Shown here: piece after piece, positions 45,999 through 55,974 of the stretch | Position numbering within the stretch: position 1 is the stretch's first letter | Layout of the letters: each line of letters starts with the position of its first letter | Source: Hydrogenophaga taeniospiralis | Lineage (GTDB): Bacteria > Pseudomonadota > Gammaproteobacteria > Burkholderiales > Burkholderiaceae_C | Direction of reading: 5' to 3' | Length of the DNA: 64,000 bases | Assembly (NCBI RefSeq): GCF_020510445.1 | Contig: NZ_JAHBAG010000001.1 | Location: forward strand, 1,712,501-1,776,500 | Notes under the pieces: generated by a model | What the model was told of the DNA's origin: nothing | Seen by the model: the letters and a program-made list of their open reading frames with translations, nothing else | Database searches by the model: none | Translations under genes and position numbers: made by a program

Positions 45999-47375
45999 AT
46001 GAGTTTCACCACCCGCTGTCCAGCCTGCGGAACGATGTTCAAGGTCGTTCCCGACCAGCTCAAGATTTCCGATGGCTGGGTGCGTTGTGGTCACTGCGCC
46101 GACGTGTTCGACGCCACCTTGTACCTGGACACCTGGAAACCCCCGGTGTCCACGCCGCAGCAGGCGAATGGTGAGCCATCGGATCTGCGGGCGCCAGCGC
46201 CTGGAGCGGCCTCGGTCGGTACCGGCGCATCGTTTGAGGATGCCGTCCGCCCGCCACTGGCCGGCCCGGACCGTGCCGTGCAAACGTCGGCCATCCGCGA
46301 CCCAAAGCGACCCGCGGGTGGCGCAGCGCCGGCGGCCACCGATGCGCGTCGTGCCGCTGAACCGCCGGCCCTGCCTGCGGAAGATCGGGCTGAGGACGAT
46401 GAGAAGGGTGACTGGCTCTCGGGCCCGGCGCCTTCGGAGGAACCGATGGGCGAGGAGGTGCGCGGCCCAGGGCCGGGCGAGGGGCTGCCAACGCCGGCCA
46501 TCGCTTCCGCCGGGCGCACGATCCGGACGGATCGGGTGGTTGCTCCACGGCCCAGAGGCGGTCTGGTGGCCGGTTCGCATTCCTTGTTGCTCAACACGGA
46601 GGAGGACGAAGAGGCCGATTTTCATGCCGAGTTGCGGCGCTTTGCCGCCGCATCCGCTGCGGCCGCGGTTGAGTCGGCGGTGGCACCGGCACCTGCTCAA
46701 GCGCCTGCGTCGGAGGCGATGCCAAAGCCGAAACCCGCCCGTGTCCCAACGCGCCCCGCGGTGCCTGCCCCACCACCGGTCAGCAAACCGCTCGCGCCCA
46801 AACCGGAAGCCTCGGCCGACGAGGACGAGGACGAGGAGGTTGCGGAGGTGCCTCTCGAGCCCGGTTTCATGCGGCAGGCGCGGCGGCGCGCGTTCTGGCA
46901 CACGCCGGGCATGCGCGCCCTACTGGCGACGCTGGTCGTGCTGCTGGCGACGGCCCTGGTGGTGCAATGGTCCTTGCACAACCGGGACCAGTTGGCCGCG
47001 CGGCAGCCGGCATTGGCGCCGCTGCTGTCCCTGCTGTGCGAGCCGCTCGGCTGCGAGGTGGGGCCGGTGCGGCAGATCGATGCCGTGGTGATCGACAGCT
47101 CGACCCTGGTGCGCCGGCTCGGCAACTTCTATTCCTTTGATCTGGTGCTCAAGAACAACGCGTCCATGCCCGTGGCCGTGCCGGCGCTGGAGCTCAGTCT
47201 CACCGACGCGCGCGATGCCGTGTTGTCCCGGCGGGTGTTCCTGCCCGAAGAACTGCCCGGCGGGCCCACACTGCTGCCCGCCCAGGGCTCCCTGCCGTTG
47301 AGCCTGCGCCTGTCCATCAACGACGCGGGCGCTTCCCCCATGGCCGGATACCGCGCGCTGGTTTTTTATCCTTGA
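45999..47375 (+). CDS. Zinc-ribbon membrane protein (DUF3426-type)
   Basis: The protein has 458 residues. An N-terminal zinc ribbon of the MJ0042 type (CPACGTMFKV and CGHCADVF) is followed by a long Pro/Ala/Glu-rich, probably disordered stretch (about 45-300). A single membrane helix lies at about 306-328, and a periplasmic DUF3426 domain with CEPLGCEVG and LRRLGNFYSFDL-like strands follows. The role is unknown; proteins of this layout often lie beside prmA in betaproteobacteria. Confidence 0.8.
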   Translation: MSFTTRCPACGTMFKVVPDQLKISDGWVRCGHCADVFDATLYLDTWKPPVSTPQQANGEPSDLRAPAPGAASVGTGASFEDAVRPPLAGPDRAVQTSAIRDPKRPAGGAAPAATDARRAAEPPALPAEDRAEDDEKGDWLSGPAPSEEPMGEEVRGPGPGEGLPTPAIASAGRTIRTDRVVAPRPRGGLVAGSHSLLLNTEEDEEADFHAELRRFAAASAAAAVESAVAPAPAQAPASEAMPKPKPARVPTRPAVPAPPPVSKPLAPKPEASADEDEDEEVAEVPLEPGFMRQARRRAFWHTPGMRALLATLVVLLATALVVQWSLHNRDQLAARQPALAPLLSLLCEPLGCEVGPVRQIDAVVIDSSTLVRRLGNFYSFDLVLKNNASMPVAVPALELSLTDARDAVLSRRVFLPEELPGGPTLLPAQGSLPLSLRLSINDAGASPMAGYRALVFYP

Positions 47376-47392
47376 CTGTTTGAAACACACCC

Positions 47393-48289
47393 ATGTCCAT
47401 CCTCATTTGCGGTTCCCTGGCGTTTGACACCATCATGACCTTCGAGGGTCGCTTCGCCGAGCAGATCCTGCCCAGCCAGTTGCACATCCTCAATGTGTCG
47501 TTCCTGGTGCCGGGCCTGCGTCGCGAGTACGGGGGGTGTGCGGGCAACATCGCCTACGGCCTGCGTCAGCTGGGTGCTCAGGCCGTGCCACTGGCCACGC
47601 TGGGCAGCGATGGGCAGGAGTACCTTGCGCGGCTCCAGTCGCTGGGGGTGGACACCCGGCATGTGTCCACGTCGGCCGACAGCTACACCGCCCAGGCCAT
47701 GATCATGACCGACCGCGACAACAACCAGATCACCGCGTTCCACCCGGGGGCCATGTCCCAGGCGCACGAGAACCCGGTACCCCAGCGCGAGGACATCGCC
47801 CTGGCCATCATCGCGCCCGATGGCCGCGAGGCCATGCTGTCCCATGCCCGGCAACTGCATGCGGCGGGCGTGCCGTTTGTGTTTGACCCGGGGCAGGGGC
47901 TGCCCATGTTCAATGGGGAAGAGCTGACCCAGTTCATCGAGCTGGCCAGCTGGGTCGCGGTCAACGACTACGAGGCGCGGATGCTGTCGGACCGCACCGG
48001 GCTCACGCTGCAAGCGGTGGCGGCCAAGGTGCGCGGCCTCATCGTCACCCTGGGCGAACAGGGTTGCGAAGTCTGGAGCGACGGGCAGAAGACCGTTGTC
48101 CCCGGGGTGTCCGCGACCGAGGTGCTGGATCCCACCGGCTGTGGGGATGCGTTTCGGGCGGCCCTGCTGCACGGCCTGGAACAAGGCTGGTCATTGCAGC
48201 GTTGCGCCGAGCTGGGCAACCGCATGGGTGCCACCAAGATCGCCAGCCGCGGGGGACAGAACTACACGCTGCCGGCGGCCAACAACTGA
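47393..48289 (+). CDS. PfkB-family carbohydrate or nucleoside kinase
   Basis: The protein has 298 residues. The ribokinase-type motifs GGCAGNIAYGLRQLG and DPTGCGDAFRAALLHG, with the catalytic Asp in CGD, are present. The family phosphorylates sugars or nucleosides, and adenosine kinase-like members are common. The substrate cannot be read from sequence. The gene starts 17 bases after the zinc-ribbon gene. Convergent with the histone-like gene. Confidence 0.85.
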   Translation: MSILICGSLAFDTIMTFEGRFAEQILPSQLHILNVSFLVPGLRREYGGCAGNIAYGLRQLGAQAVPLATLGSDGQEYLARLQSLGVDTRHVSTSADSYTAQAMIMTDRDNNQITAFHPGAMSQAHENPVPQREDIALAIIAPDGREAMLSHARQLHAAGVPFVFDPGQGLPMFNGEELTQFIELASWVAVNDYEARMLSDRTGLTLQAVAAKVRGLIVTLGEQGCEVWSDGQKTVVPGVSATEVLDPTGCGDAFRAALLHGLEQGWSLQRCAELGNRMGATKIASRGGQNYTLPAANN

Positions 48290-48337
48290 ACGTACAGGGT
48301 CCGCTGCGGCTCGTCGGGCGCTGTCGAGAGCGGACGT

Positions 48338-48365
48338 AAAAAAGCCCGACGCTTGCGCGTCGGGC
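48338..48365 (-). terminator. Intrinsic terminator after the histone H1-like gene
   Basis: On the minus strand GCCCGACGC, a 4-base loop and GCGTCGGGC (48344-48365) form a perfect 9-bp stem followed by TTTTTT. It lies 28 bases after the stop of the leftward gene at 48394. Confidence 0.9.
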
Positions 48366-48393
48366 TTGCCAAGTCATCGCCGCGAGGGCGATT

Positions 48394-48948
48394 TCAGGGC
48401 TTGCTGGACGTCGGAAACGGCCAGGCAGCCTGTGGGTTGAGCTTGGTTTGGGCCGCAGGGGCAGCTGGGGCTGCCGGCGTTTTAGCCGGCTCAGCTTTTT
48501 TTGCGGGGGCTGCCTTCTTGGCCGGAGCTGCGGCTTTCTTGGCAGGAGCTGCCTTCTTCGCAGGAGCTGCCTTCTTCGCAGGAGCTGCCTTCTTCGCAGG
48601 AGCAGCCTTCTTCGCAGGTGCAGCCTTCTTCGCAGGAGCTGCCTTCTTCGCAGGAGCTGCCTTCTTCGCAGGCGCTGCCTTCTTCGCAGGCGCTGCCTTC
48701 TTCGCAGGCGCTGCCTTCTTCGCAGGTGCAGCCTTCTTCGCAGGTGCAGCCTTCTTCGCAGGTGCAGCCTTCTTCGCAGGTGCTGCCTTCTTCGCAGGCG
48801 CTGCCTTCTTCGCAGGTGCTGCCTTCTTCGCAGGTGCTGCCTTCTTCGCAGGTGCTGCCTTCTTCGCAGGTGCTGCCTTCTTCGCAGGTGCGGCGGCCTT
48901 CTTGGCCGGGGCGGCTTTTTTAGCCGGGGCTTTTTTCGCAGTTGCCAT
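48394..48948 (-). CDS. Histone H1-like Lys/Ala/Pro-repeat protein
   Basis: The protein has 184 residues and starts MATAKKAPAKK. It is built of about 22 repeats of the hexad AAPAKK, giving a very basic, unstructured polymer. A short Pro/Ala/Ser tail without Lys repeats ends the protein. Such proteins bind DNA like the C-terminal tail of eukaryotic H1 and are frequent in Burkholderiales and Bordetella. AAGGAG stands 7 bases before the ATG at 48948, which is why I prefer it over the ATG at 48966. Repeat number is probably variable between strains. Confidence 0.85.
   Translation of the reverse strand: MATAKKAPAKKAAPAKKAAAPAKKAAPAKKAAPAKKAAPAKKAAPAKKAAPAKKAAPAKKAAPAKKAAPAKKAAPAKKAAPAKKAAPAKKAAPAKKAAPAKKAAPAKKAAPAKKAAPAKKAAPAKKAAPAKKAAPAKKAAAPAKKAAPAKKAEPAKTPAAPAAPAAQTKLNPQAAWPFPTSSKP
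48500..48905 (-). repeat. 18-bp tandem coding repeat (AAPAKK array)
   Basis: On the plus strand the unit is GCTGCCTTCTTCGCAGGT or a close variant, repeated without gaps about 20 times. Most changes between units are at the third codon position of Ala or Pro codons. Runs of identical neighbours (GGCGCT, GGTGCA, GGTGCT types in blocks) point to recent slippage or unequal exchange. Confidence 0.9.
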
Positions 48949-49016
48949 TGTTTTCTCCTTGATCAAGTTGCAAAGAGCACTTCATCCGATCTTGATGCCG
49001 GTGAAGTGATTCAGCG

Positions 49017-49056
49017 CCTTGGGGTCGTGTGGATGCATCCACGGCTGGCCCCAAGG
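49017..49056. other. Inverted repeat in the histone-gene leader
   Basis: CCTTGGGG (49017-49024) pairs with CCCCAAGG (49049-49056), and TGGATGCATCCA (49030-49041) is a perfect palindrome between them. It lies about 70-110 bases upstream of the histone-like ATG, so it may be in its 5' leader or be part of an operator. Confidence 0.6.
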
Positions 49057-49072
49057 AGTTGAATCCTGTGAC

Positions 49073-49114
49073 AAAGTCCTCCCCGCGGTGCCGAGGCATC
49101 GGGAAGAGGACTTT
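49073..49114 (-). terminator. Probable terminator hairpin after nrdB
   Basis: AAAGTCCTC (49073-49081) pairs with GAGGACTTT (49106-49114), with further pairing CCCG/CGGG and TGCC/GGCA inside. On the minus strand it ends GACTTTGTC, a short T-run. It stands 63 bases after the nrdB stop and before the next leftward gene. Confidence 0.55.
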
Positions 49115-49177
49115 GAATGCTTGAAACGCATGTGATGGTTTGTCGGTGTGCAACGCGTGGCCCCGGGCCTGGGAACA

Positions 49178-50332
49178 TCAGTCCCAGGAGAGCGCCCCGC
49201 CGGACTGGTACTCGATCACGCGGGTCTCGAAGAAATTGCGCTCCTTCTTGAGGTCGATCATTTCGCTCATCCAGGGGAACGGGTTCTCTTCGTTCGGGAA
49301 CATGGGCTCCAGGCCGATCTGCGTGGCGCGCCGGTTGGCGATGTAGCGCAGGTAGCCCTTGAACATGGAAGCGTTGAGGCCCAGCACGCCGCGCGGCATG
49401 GTGTCTTCGGCGTAGCGGTATTCGAGCTCCACGGCCTTGATGAACAAGGCCTTGATCTCGGCCTTGAATTCCGGCGTCCACAGCATCGGATTTTCCAGCT
49501 TGATCGCGTTGATCAGGTCGATGCCGAAATTGCAGTGCATGGACTCGTCGCGCAGGATGTACTGGTACTGCTCAGCGGCACCCGTCATCTTGTTCTGGCG
49601 ACCGAGCGCGAGAATCTGTGTGAACCCGACGTAGAAGAACAGGCCTTCCATGAGACAGGCAAACACGATCAGGCTCTTGAGCAGGGTCTGGTCGTCCTTC
49701 TCTGTGCCGGTCTTGAACGCCGGGTCCATGATCGCTTCGATGAAGGGGATCAGGAACTCGTCCTTGTCTCGGATCGACTGGACCTCGTTGTAGGCGTTGA
49801 AGATCTCGGACTCGTCCAGACCCAGCGACTCCACGATGTACTGGTAGGCGTGGGTGTGGATGGCCTCTTCAAACGCCTGGCGCAGCAGGAATTGGCGGCA
49901 CTCGGGCGCCGTGATGTGGCGGTAGGTGCCCAGCACGATGTTGTTGGCGGCCAGCGAATCGGCGGTCACGAAGAAGCCGAGGTTGCGCTTGACGATGCGG
50001 CGCTCGTCTTCGGTCAGACCATTGGGATCTTTCCAGAGCGCGATGTCGCGGCTCATGTTCACTTCCTGCGGCATCCAGTGGTTGGCGCAGGTGGCGAGGT
50101 ATTTTTCCCAGGCCCACTTGTACTTGAACGGCACGAGCTGGTTGACGTCGGTCTTGCCGTTGATGATGCGCTTGTCGGCCACGTTGATGCGGCGCGCGCC
50201 TGGCGTGCCTGCGCTGGCGGAAGAAGAGAGGGGGGCGTCAGACAGTGACACTGGCACACCCGGCATGCTGGTTGCCAGGGGAAGAGGTGCGGGCTTCGAT
50301 GAGGGAGTGACTTGTTCGTCCCAGGTCAACAT
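49178..50332 (-). CDS. nrdB: NrdB, class Ia ribonucleotide reductase beta subunit
   Basis: The protein has 384 residues. NrdB carries the diiron-tyrosyl radical needed by NrdA to reduce ribonucleotides. Iron ligands lie in [11 protein letters not shown] and in the later EGLFFYVGF and DESMHCNFG helices; the Tyr of HTHAY is the expected radical residue. I chose the ATG at 50332 (MLTWDEQV); an upstream TTG is less likely. Residues 10-50 are Ser/Ala/Pro-rich. The gene follows nrdA after 142 bases that contain a strong hairpin. Confidence 0.95.
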   Translation of the reverse strand: MLTWDEQVTPSSKPAPLPLATSMPGVPVSLSDAPLSSSASAGTPGARRINVADKRIINGKTDVNQLVPFKYKWAWEKYLATCANHWMPQEVNMSRDIALWKDPNGLTEDERRIVKRNLGFFVTADSLAANNIVLGTYRHITAPECRQFLLRQAFEEAIHTHAYQYIVESLGLDESEIFNAYNEVQSIRDKDEFLIPFIEAIMDPAFKTGTEKDDQTLLKSLIVFACLMEGLFFYVGFTQILALGRQNKMTGAAEQYQYILRDESMHCNFGIDLINAIKLENPMLWTPEFKAEIKALFIKAVELEYRYAEDTMPRGVLGLNASMFKGYLRYIANRRATQIGLEPMFPNEENPFPWMSEMIDLKKERNFFETRVIEYQSGGALSWD

Positions 50333-50406
50333 ATGTGTGTCCAATTCTGCGGATTATCGAAGTGTCGGCATGAAATGCAAAGGACTCATGCGCGACGGGT
50401 GTGCTT

Positions 50407-50454
50407 TGTGTTGCGGTGTCGCATCGAACGCGCGAGCTTCGACACCACAACACA
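50407..50454 (-). other. Intercistronic hairpin between nrdA and nrdB
   Basis: TGTGTTGCGGTGTCG (50407-50421) and CGACACCACAACACA (50440-50454) pair over 15 positions. The single mismatch becomes a G-U pair in the minus-strand transcript. The loop is 18 bases, and no T-run follows. It may protect mRNA ends, trim expression of nrdB relative to nrdA, or be a processing site. Confidence 0.7.
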
Positions 50455-50474
50455 TTGGCACGGACGGGTTCACA

Positions 50475-53390
50475 TCACTGACAGGCTTCACAACCGGGGT
50501 CGTCGATGGCGCAGAACTTGATGTCGGTGGCGGGCTCCACCATCGCTTCACTGGTCGCGACCGGCGCACCCAAAGCGGTGTCGTTGCTGGTCATCGAAAC
50601 GGCGTTGAGTTGACCCGTGCGACCGGTCGATTTTTCGACCTGGGTCGCCGATGTGGTGCGCAGGTAGTAGGTGGTCTTGAGACCACGCAGCCATGCGAGC
50701 TTGTAGGTGTCATCGAGCTTCTTGCCCGAGGCGCCGGCCATGTAGATGTTCAGGCTCTGTGCCTGGTCGATCCATTTCTGGCGCCGCGCGGCGGCTTCCA
50801 CCAGCCACAGCGGTTCCACTTCGAACGCGGTGGCGTAGAGCGCCTTCACTTCTTGTGGCACGCGGTCGATGGGGCGCAAGGAACCGTCGAAGTGCTTGAG
50901 GTCCATGACCATCACGTCGTCCCACAGGCCCAGGCGCTTGAGGTCTTTCACAAGGTAGCTGTTGATGACGGTGAACTCGCCCGAGAGGTTGGACTTCACC
51001 GAGAGGTTGCCGAAGCAGGGTTCGATGGAGGCGTCCACACCGATGATGTTGGAGATGGTCGCGGTCGGTGCGATGGCCACACAGTTGGAGTTGCGCATGC
51101 CGTCCTGCGCGATCTTCTGGCGCAGCGCGTCCCAGTCCAGGCTGCTGGAGCGGTCCACGTCCACATAGCCACCGCGCTCGCACGCCAGCAGGTCCAGCGT
51201 GTCGGGAGGCAGGATGCCCTGGTCCCACAGCGATCCCTTGAAGCTGCTGTAGCGACCGCGTTCGCGGGCGAGTTCGGTGGAGGCCCAGTACGCGTAGTAG
51301 CAAACGGCTTCCATGGATCGATCGGCGAACTCCACCGCCTCGTTGGAGGCGTACGGGATGCGCAGCTCGTACAGGGCGTCCTGGAAGCCCATGACACCCA
51401 GGCCCACCGGGCGATGGCGCATGTTGGAGTCGCGTGCCTTCTTGACCGCGTAGTAGTTGATGTCGATCACGTTGTCGAGCATGCGCATCGCGGTCTTGAT
51501 CGTGCGCTGCAGCTTGTCGTGGTCCAGCTGACGGGAGCCTTCGGTGGACCCGCTCTTGACGTGGTTGAGCAGGTTGACCGAACCCAGGTTGCAGACGGCG
51601 GTTTCGGTGTCGCTGGTGTTGAGCGTGATCTCGGTGCAGAGGTTGGAGCTGTGCACCACGCCGGTCTGCTGCTGTGGCGAGCGCACATTGCAGGCGTCCT
51701 TGAAGGTGATCCAGGGGTGGCCGGTTTCGAACAGCATCGAGAGCATCTTGCGCCACAGGTCGGTGGCGGGCAGCTTGCGGTAGGGCTTGATCTCGCCGCG
51801 CGCGGCCTTCTCTTCGTAGGCCACATAGGCGCGCTCGAAGTCGGCGCCAAAGCGGTCGTGCAGGTCGGGCACGTCGTTGGGCGAGAACAGGCTCCACTCG
51901 CCCTTTTCCATCACGCGCTTCATGAACAGATCGGGGATCCAGTTCGCCGTGTTCATGTCGTGCGTGCGGCGGCGGTCGTCGCCGGTGTTCTTGCGCAGCT
52001 CCAGAAATTCTTCGATATCCAGGTGCCAGGTTTCCAGGTAGGTGCAGACCGCGCCCTTGCGCTTGCCACCCTGGTTCACCGCGACGGCGGTGTCGTTGAC
52101 GACCTTGAGGAAGGGCACGACCCCCTGGGATTCGCCGTTGGTGCCCTTGATGTGGCTGCCCAGGGCGCGCACGCGGGTCCAGTCGTTGCCCAGGCCGCCG
52201 GCGAACTTGGAGAGCAGCGCGTTTTCCTTGATGGATTCGTAGATGCCATCGAGGTCGTCGGGCACGGTGGTCAGGTAGCAGCTGGAGAGCTGCGAGCGCA
52301 GCGTACCGCTGTTGAACAGGGTGGGCGTGGACGACATGAAGTCGAACGAGGACAGCACCTCGTAGAACTCGATGGCGCGCGCTTCGCGGTCGATCTCATT
52401 GAGCGACAGACCCATGGCCACGCGCATGAAGAAAGCCTGTGGCAGTTCGATACGGCTCTTGCGCACATGCAGGAAGTAGCGGTCGTACAGGGTCTGCAGG
52501 CCGAGGTAGTCGAACTGCAGATCGCGCTCGGGCTTGAGCGCGGCACCCAGGCGGGCCAGGTCGAACTGCTGCAGCCGCTCGTCGAGCAGTTCGTTCTGCA
52601 CACCTTTCTTGATGAACTGCGGGAAGTAGTCGGCGTAGCGTGCGCCCATGTCGCTGGAGGGCACTTCTTCGCCGATCACTTCCTTCACGATGGTGTGCAG
52701 CAGCAGGCGCGCGGTGGCGTAGGTGTAGTCGGGGTCTTTTTCGATCAGGGTGCGCGCGGCCAGGATGGAGGCCTTGTAGACCTCTTCGATCGGCACGCCG
52801 TCGTACAGGTTGCGCTTGGTCTCGGCGACGATGGGGTCGGCCTTGACGTCTTTGCCCAGGCCCTTGCACGCGTCTTCGATCAGGTGTTGCAGGCGGTTCA
52901 GGTCTAGGGGGACCCGCTGGCCGCCATCCATCACGTGCAGCAGGGCTTCGGCGGGTTTGGCTTCCTCGGCCTGGTGGGCACGTTCCTGGGTGCGGCGCTC
53001 TCGGTACAGCACGTAGGCGCGGGCGACTTCGTGGTGACCGCTGCGCATCAGGCCGAGCTCCACGTGGTCTTGCACGTCTTCGATGTGGAAGGTGCCGCCG
53101 CCCGGGCGCGAACGCATCAGCGCGCGCACCACCGTCTGCGTCAGCGCGTCCACGGTTTCGCGCACGCTGGCCGATGCAGCGCCCTGGGTGCCGTGCACCG
53201 CCAGGAAAGCTTTCATCAGGGCCACGGCGATCTTGCTGGGCTCGAAGGGGACGACCGCGCCATTGCGGCGAATGATCTGGTAGTTGGCGAAAACCGGGCT
53301 GGCGGTGGCATGCGCCGCGGTGCCGAAGGCGCCAGCGGCGGGTGCGGCAGAAGCGGTGCTCAAAGGGGAGTGGGATTGGGCTGTCAGCAT
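50475..53390 (-). CDS. nrdA: NrdA, class Ia ribonucleotide reductase alpha subunit
   Basis: The protein has 971 residues. NrdA holds the catalytic and allosteric sites. An ATP-cone domain (IIRRNGAVVPFEPSKIAVAL) starts at about residue 38. Segments LFNSGTLRSQLSSCYL, SSNLCTEITLNTSDTETAVCNLGSVNL and VAIAPTATISNI are catalytic-barrel blocks, and the C-terminal CAIDDPGCEACQ holds the redox cysteine pair. The first 35 residues are Ala/Ser-rich. AAAGAGGA precedes the ATG at 53390. Promoter and NrdR box lie at 53568-53598. Confidence 0.96.
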   Translation of the reverse strand: MLTAQSHSPLSTASAAPAAGAFGTAAHATASPVFANYQIIRRNGAVVPFEPSKIAVALMKAFLAVHGTQGAASASVRETVDALTQTVVRALMRSRPGGGTFHIEDVQDHVELGLMRSGHHEVARAYVLYRERRTQERAHQAEEAKPAEALLHVMDGGQRVPLDLNRLQHLIEDACKGLGKDVKADPIVAETKRNLYDGVPIEEVYKASILAARTLIEKDPDYTYATARLLLHTIVKEVIGEEVPSSDMGARYADYFPQFIKKGVQNELLDERLQQFDLARLGAALKPERDLQFDYLGLQTLYDRYFLHVRKSRIELPQAFFMRVAMGLSLNEIDREARAIEFYEVLSSFDFMSSTPTLFNSGTLRSQLSSCYLTTVPDDLDGIYESIKENALLSKFAGGLGNDWTRVRALGSHIKGTNGESQGVVPFLKVVNDTAVAVNQGGKRKGAVCTYLETWHLDIEEFLELRKNTGDDRRRTHDMNTANWIPDLFMKRVMEKGEWSLFSPNDVPDLHDRFGADFERAYVAYEEKAARGEIKPYRKLPATDLWRKMLSMLFETGHPWITFKDACNVRSPQQQTGVVHSSNLCTEITLNTSDTETAVCNLGSVNLLNHVKSGSTEGSRQLDHDKLQRTIKTAMRMLDNVIDINYYAVKKARDSNMRHRPVGLGVMGFQDALYELRIPYASNEAVEFADRSMEAVCYYAYWASTELARERGRYSSFKGSLWDQGILPPDTLDLLACERGGYVDVDRSSSLDWDALRQKIAQDGMRNSNCVAIAPTATISNIIGVDASIEPCFGNLSVKSNLSGEFTVINSYLVKDLKRLGLWDDVMVMDLKHFDGSLRPIDRVPQEVKALYATAFEVEPLWLVEAAARRQKWIDQAQSLNIYMAGASGKKLDDTYKLAWLRGLKTTYYLRTTSATQVEKSTGRTGQLNAVSMTSNDTALGAPVATSEAMVEPATDIKFCAIDDPGCEACQ

Positions 53391-53567
53391 GGGTCCTCTT
53401 TCATTTGTTGTTGGTGGCCTGCCCCGGTGCCGTGCGGCTGGGCAGGTGTTGGGCGGGCCGGTTTCAGGGCCGTGTCGGGCGGTGTGCGGAGGCTGCGGAC
53501 CGGGGTCGGCGTGCCACGGCAGAAGGCCGTCAGCGTGAAATGCGCTGGTGCCGCGAAAGCACAGGGC

Positions 53568-53583
53568 ACACTATATCTGGTGT
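53568..53583 (-). promoter_or_regulatory. NrdR box in the nrdAB promoter
   Basis: ACACTATATCTGGTGT matches the known NrdR box pattern (ACAC, A/T-rich centre, GTGT). A degenerate second box, CCACTACCGGTAGCGT at 53600-53615, lies 32 bp away, about three helical turns, the usual tandem arrangement. NrdR represses ribonucleotide reductase genes when dATP is high. The box covers the promoter -10. Confidence 0.75.
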
Positions 53584-53598
53584 GTCGGTGCCATTCAA
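53570..53598 (-). promoter_or_regulatory. nrdAB promoter
   Basis: On the minus strand TTGAAT (53593-53598), a spacer of exactly 17 bases and TATAGT (53570-53575) form a good sigma-70 promoter. The -10 lies inside the NrdR box, so bound NrdR would block polymerase. The start would be about 170 bases before the nrdA ATG, giving a long leader. Confidence 0.7.
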
Positions 53599-53615
53599 GC
53601 CACTACCGGTAGCGT

Positions 53616-53840
53616 TTGAAAAAAAATATGGGTGCACCCGATTGGGGCTTTTCGGTGGGCGAAAAAACGCCCGAGAGCCCACTTGCCTGTCGCCGGTTCC
53701 ATGGTCCGGAACGCCCCGGATTTTCTGGAACCTTGTTGGGAGAACCCAGTGATTTCGAACCCTCTGGGCGGATTCGGGTCTGAAAGCCGCGTCGATGCGG
53801 GCGGTGAAGAATCGGCTGCGGTTGCCGATGCGCGGGCGGC
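53616..53840. other. Gap between ampD and the nrdAB promoter, no gene seen
   Basis: No supported reading frame. A small hairpin GGGCG-A6-CGCCC lies at 53657-53672 and may help end ampD transcripts. The stretch has no repeat-family element. Confidence 0.4.
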
Positions 53841-54450
53841 TCAATCGTCGGCGGTGAAAACCCGGTCTGTGTCTTCGGGAAAACACCGACGTGGCCAACC
53901 CAGGCCCCGCCGCAGCTGCGACCAGTCAAAGCCCGGCCCCGGGTCCTGCTTGCGTCCGGGCGCAATGTGCTCGTGGCCCGCCACATGGGCCACCGGATAA
54001 CGTGTGCGCAGGCTGGCACACAAGCGGATCAGCGCGAGGTACTGCGCCGTCTCGAAGCGGTCGCCCTCCAGGCCCTCGAGCTCGATGCCGATGGAGTCGT
54101 CGTTGCAGTTGTCGCGTCCCCGCCAGCACGACGCGCCGGCGTGCCAGGCGCGGGCGCCGGCGTCGACGAACTGCACCAGCTCGCCATCGCGCCGGATGAA
54201 GAAATGCGAGGACACTTCCATGCCCCGGATCTGTTCGAAGTAGGGATGGGCTTGCCAGTCGAGCTGGTTGGTGAAGAGCTGTTCCACCTCGGGGCCGCCA
54301 TAGACGCCGGGGGGCAGGCTGATGGAGTGGATGACGATCAGGTCGATGTGTGCGCCGTGGGGGCGTGGCCCGAAATTGGGCGAGGGGCAATGCCGGGCCG
54401 CATCCAGCCAGCCGCCGTTCCAGTGCCAGCGGGGGGCTGCGTGCCTGGTT

Positions 54451-54461
<11 letters not shown>
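53841..54461 (-). CDS. ampD: AmpD, 1,6-anhydro-MurNAc-L-Ala amidase
   Basis: The protein has about 206 residues from the ATG at 54461. AmpD cuts the stem peptide from anhydro-muropeptides in the cytoplasm during wall recycling and so limits AmpR-type induction. The zinc ligands are expected in IVIHSIS, in AGHEHIAPG, and at the Asp of [20 protein letters not shown] holds the catalytic Glu. The start overlaps the response-regulator 3' end by 11 bp, and Mpl at 40128 works downstream of it in the same pathway. Confidence 0.93.
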
Positions 54462-55959
<1,498 letters not shown>

Positions 55960-55974
55960 CTTGTGGCTCGGGCG

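Noticed and set aside
48500..48905. Regular short repeats as a possible CRISPR array
   Set aside because: The 18-bp units are adjacent without spacers and encode AAPAKK; no cas genes are present.
48353..49009. Plus-strand frame made of FFAGAA repeats opposite the histone-like gene
   Set aside because: It is the antisense image of the AAPAKK array; the minus-strand frame has the ribosome site, start and terminator.
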